A program made the translations under genes and the position numbers. A model generated the notes under the pieces. The model was not told where the DNA came from, did not search any database, and saw nothing but the letters and a program-made list of their open reading frames with translations. Of a stretch of 8,762 bases of DNA, positions 6,566 through 8,762 are shown in pieces (the stretch's first letter is position 1; each line of letters starts with the position of its first letter). Source of the DNA: an uncultured Collinsella sp. (GTDB lineage Bacteria; Actinomycetota; Coriobacteriia; Coriobacteriales; Coriobacteriaceae); NCBI GenBank assembly GCA_900554135.1, contig USFU01000063.1, positions 1-8,762 of the forward strand. The letters run 5' to 3'.

Positions 6566-6585
6566 GCGCCGGCCGAAACCGGCGC
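6566..6585 (-). other. GC-rich hairpin in front of the glycyl-radical gene
   Basis: Arms 6566-6572 (GCGCCGG) and 6579-6585 (CCGGCGC) pair perfectly over 7 bp with a 6-nt loop. The hairpin ends 16 nt upstream of the small-gene Shine-Dalgarno region on the minus strand and has no U tract after it. It is therefore more likely a processing or translation-control element than a terminator. Confidence 0.55.
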
Positions 6586-6601
6586 ACTAATCAGTAATCG
6601 T

Positions 6602-6626
6602 TATTGTTAGTATAGCACTAACAATA
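6602..6626 (-). other. AU-rich hairpin directly after the large-subunit stop codon
   Basis: Arms 6602-6610 (TATTGTTAG) and 6618-6626 (CTAACAATA) form a perfect 9-bp stem with a 7-nt loop. The stem begins one base after the TAA of the large formate-lyase gene. It lacks a following U run on the minus strand. With the GC-rich hairpin 16 bases further on, it makes a two-hairpin spacer between the two pieces of the enzyme. Confidence 0.55.
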
Positions 6627-6627
6627 G

Positions 6628-8679
<2,052 letters not shown>

Positions 8680-8762
8680 TGTGTAACCACGCTCCTAGTT
8701 ACGTGTAATGCGGCGCTCTCTCACACCGCTGCTTATTGAATTCTTGAATTATCGGCTTGCAC
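8680..8762 (-). promoter_or_regulatory. Leader region upstream of the formate-lyase gene
   Basis: These 83 nt run to the right edge. They contain AGGAG at 8692-8696, the likely ribosome binding site. A small inverted repeat, TTACGTGTAA (8699-8708), and a tandem TTGAATT (8736-8742 and 8744-8750) are also present. No convincing -35/-10 pair is visible, so the promoter may lie partly outside the window. An anaerobic or redox regulator is plausible for this gene, but no recognised FNR or Rex site is present. Confidence 0.3.

Noticed and set aside
6291..6587. Longer version of the glycyl-radical protein starting at GTG 6587
   Set aside because: The extra 15 codons cover the GC-rich hairpin, and the ATG at 6542 has a near-ideal Shine-Dalgarno sequence while the GTG has none.
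8736..8750. Tandem TTGAATT upstream of the formate-lyase as an FNR or Rex site
   Set aside because: FNR sites need TTGAT-N4-ATCAA and Rex sites TTGTGAA-N4-TTCACAA. These are direct, not inverted, repeats and match neither.

Overview
The window reads as a piece of chromosome from an anaerobic, moderately GC-rich, Gram-positive gut bacterium. The close match of the pyruvate formate-lyase and PTS proteins to fermentative bacteria, the codon use and the overall style suggest Coriobacteriia, most likely Collinsella or a relative. This is a judgement from sequence character, with no search behind it. All genes recognised here lie on the minus strand, so the text below runs from high to low coordinates.

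Right part (8762 to 6291): a pyruvate formate-lyase encoded in two pieces. The large gene (683 codons) carries the whole catalytic barrel with the Cys-Cys pair but stops just before the glycyl-radical domain. That domain is a separate 83-codon gene 85 nt downstream, with its own Shine-Dalgarno sequence and start. Two hairpins lie between the genes. Together the two products have the length and content of one normal enzyme. This split enzyme is the most interesting thing in the window. A 130-bp nested palindrome (6139-6268) follows the small gene and closes the unit.

Middle and left (6026 to 372): a sucrose or fructo-oligosaccharide utilisation cluster. A LacI-family regulator comes first, then an intergenic region with a strong promoter and three operator-like sites. 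After it come an atypical GH32-type glycosidase, a PTS EIIBC sucrose-type permease and a classical GH32 sucrose-6-phosphate hydrolase. A fourth copy of the operator lies just upstream of the regulator, which implies autoregulation. The permease would import and 6-phosphorylate the sugar, the hydrolase would cleave it inside the cell, and the resulting hexoses would feed glycolysis. Pyruvate would then go to formate and acetyl-CoA through the formate-lyase next door. The two units appear to be transcribed separately.

Left edge (371 to 1): an intergenic region with a candidate promoter, a pair of direct repeats resembling LytTR-type sites and a long hairpin, followed by the first 31 codons of a DegV-family gene that runs off the window.
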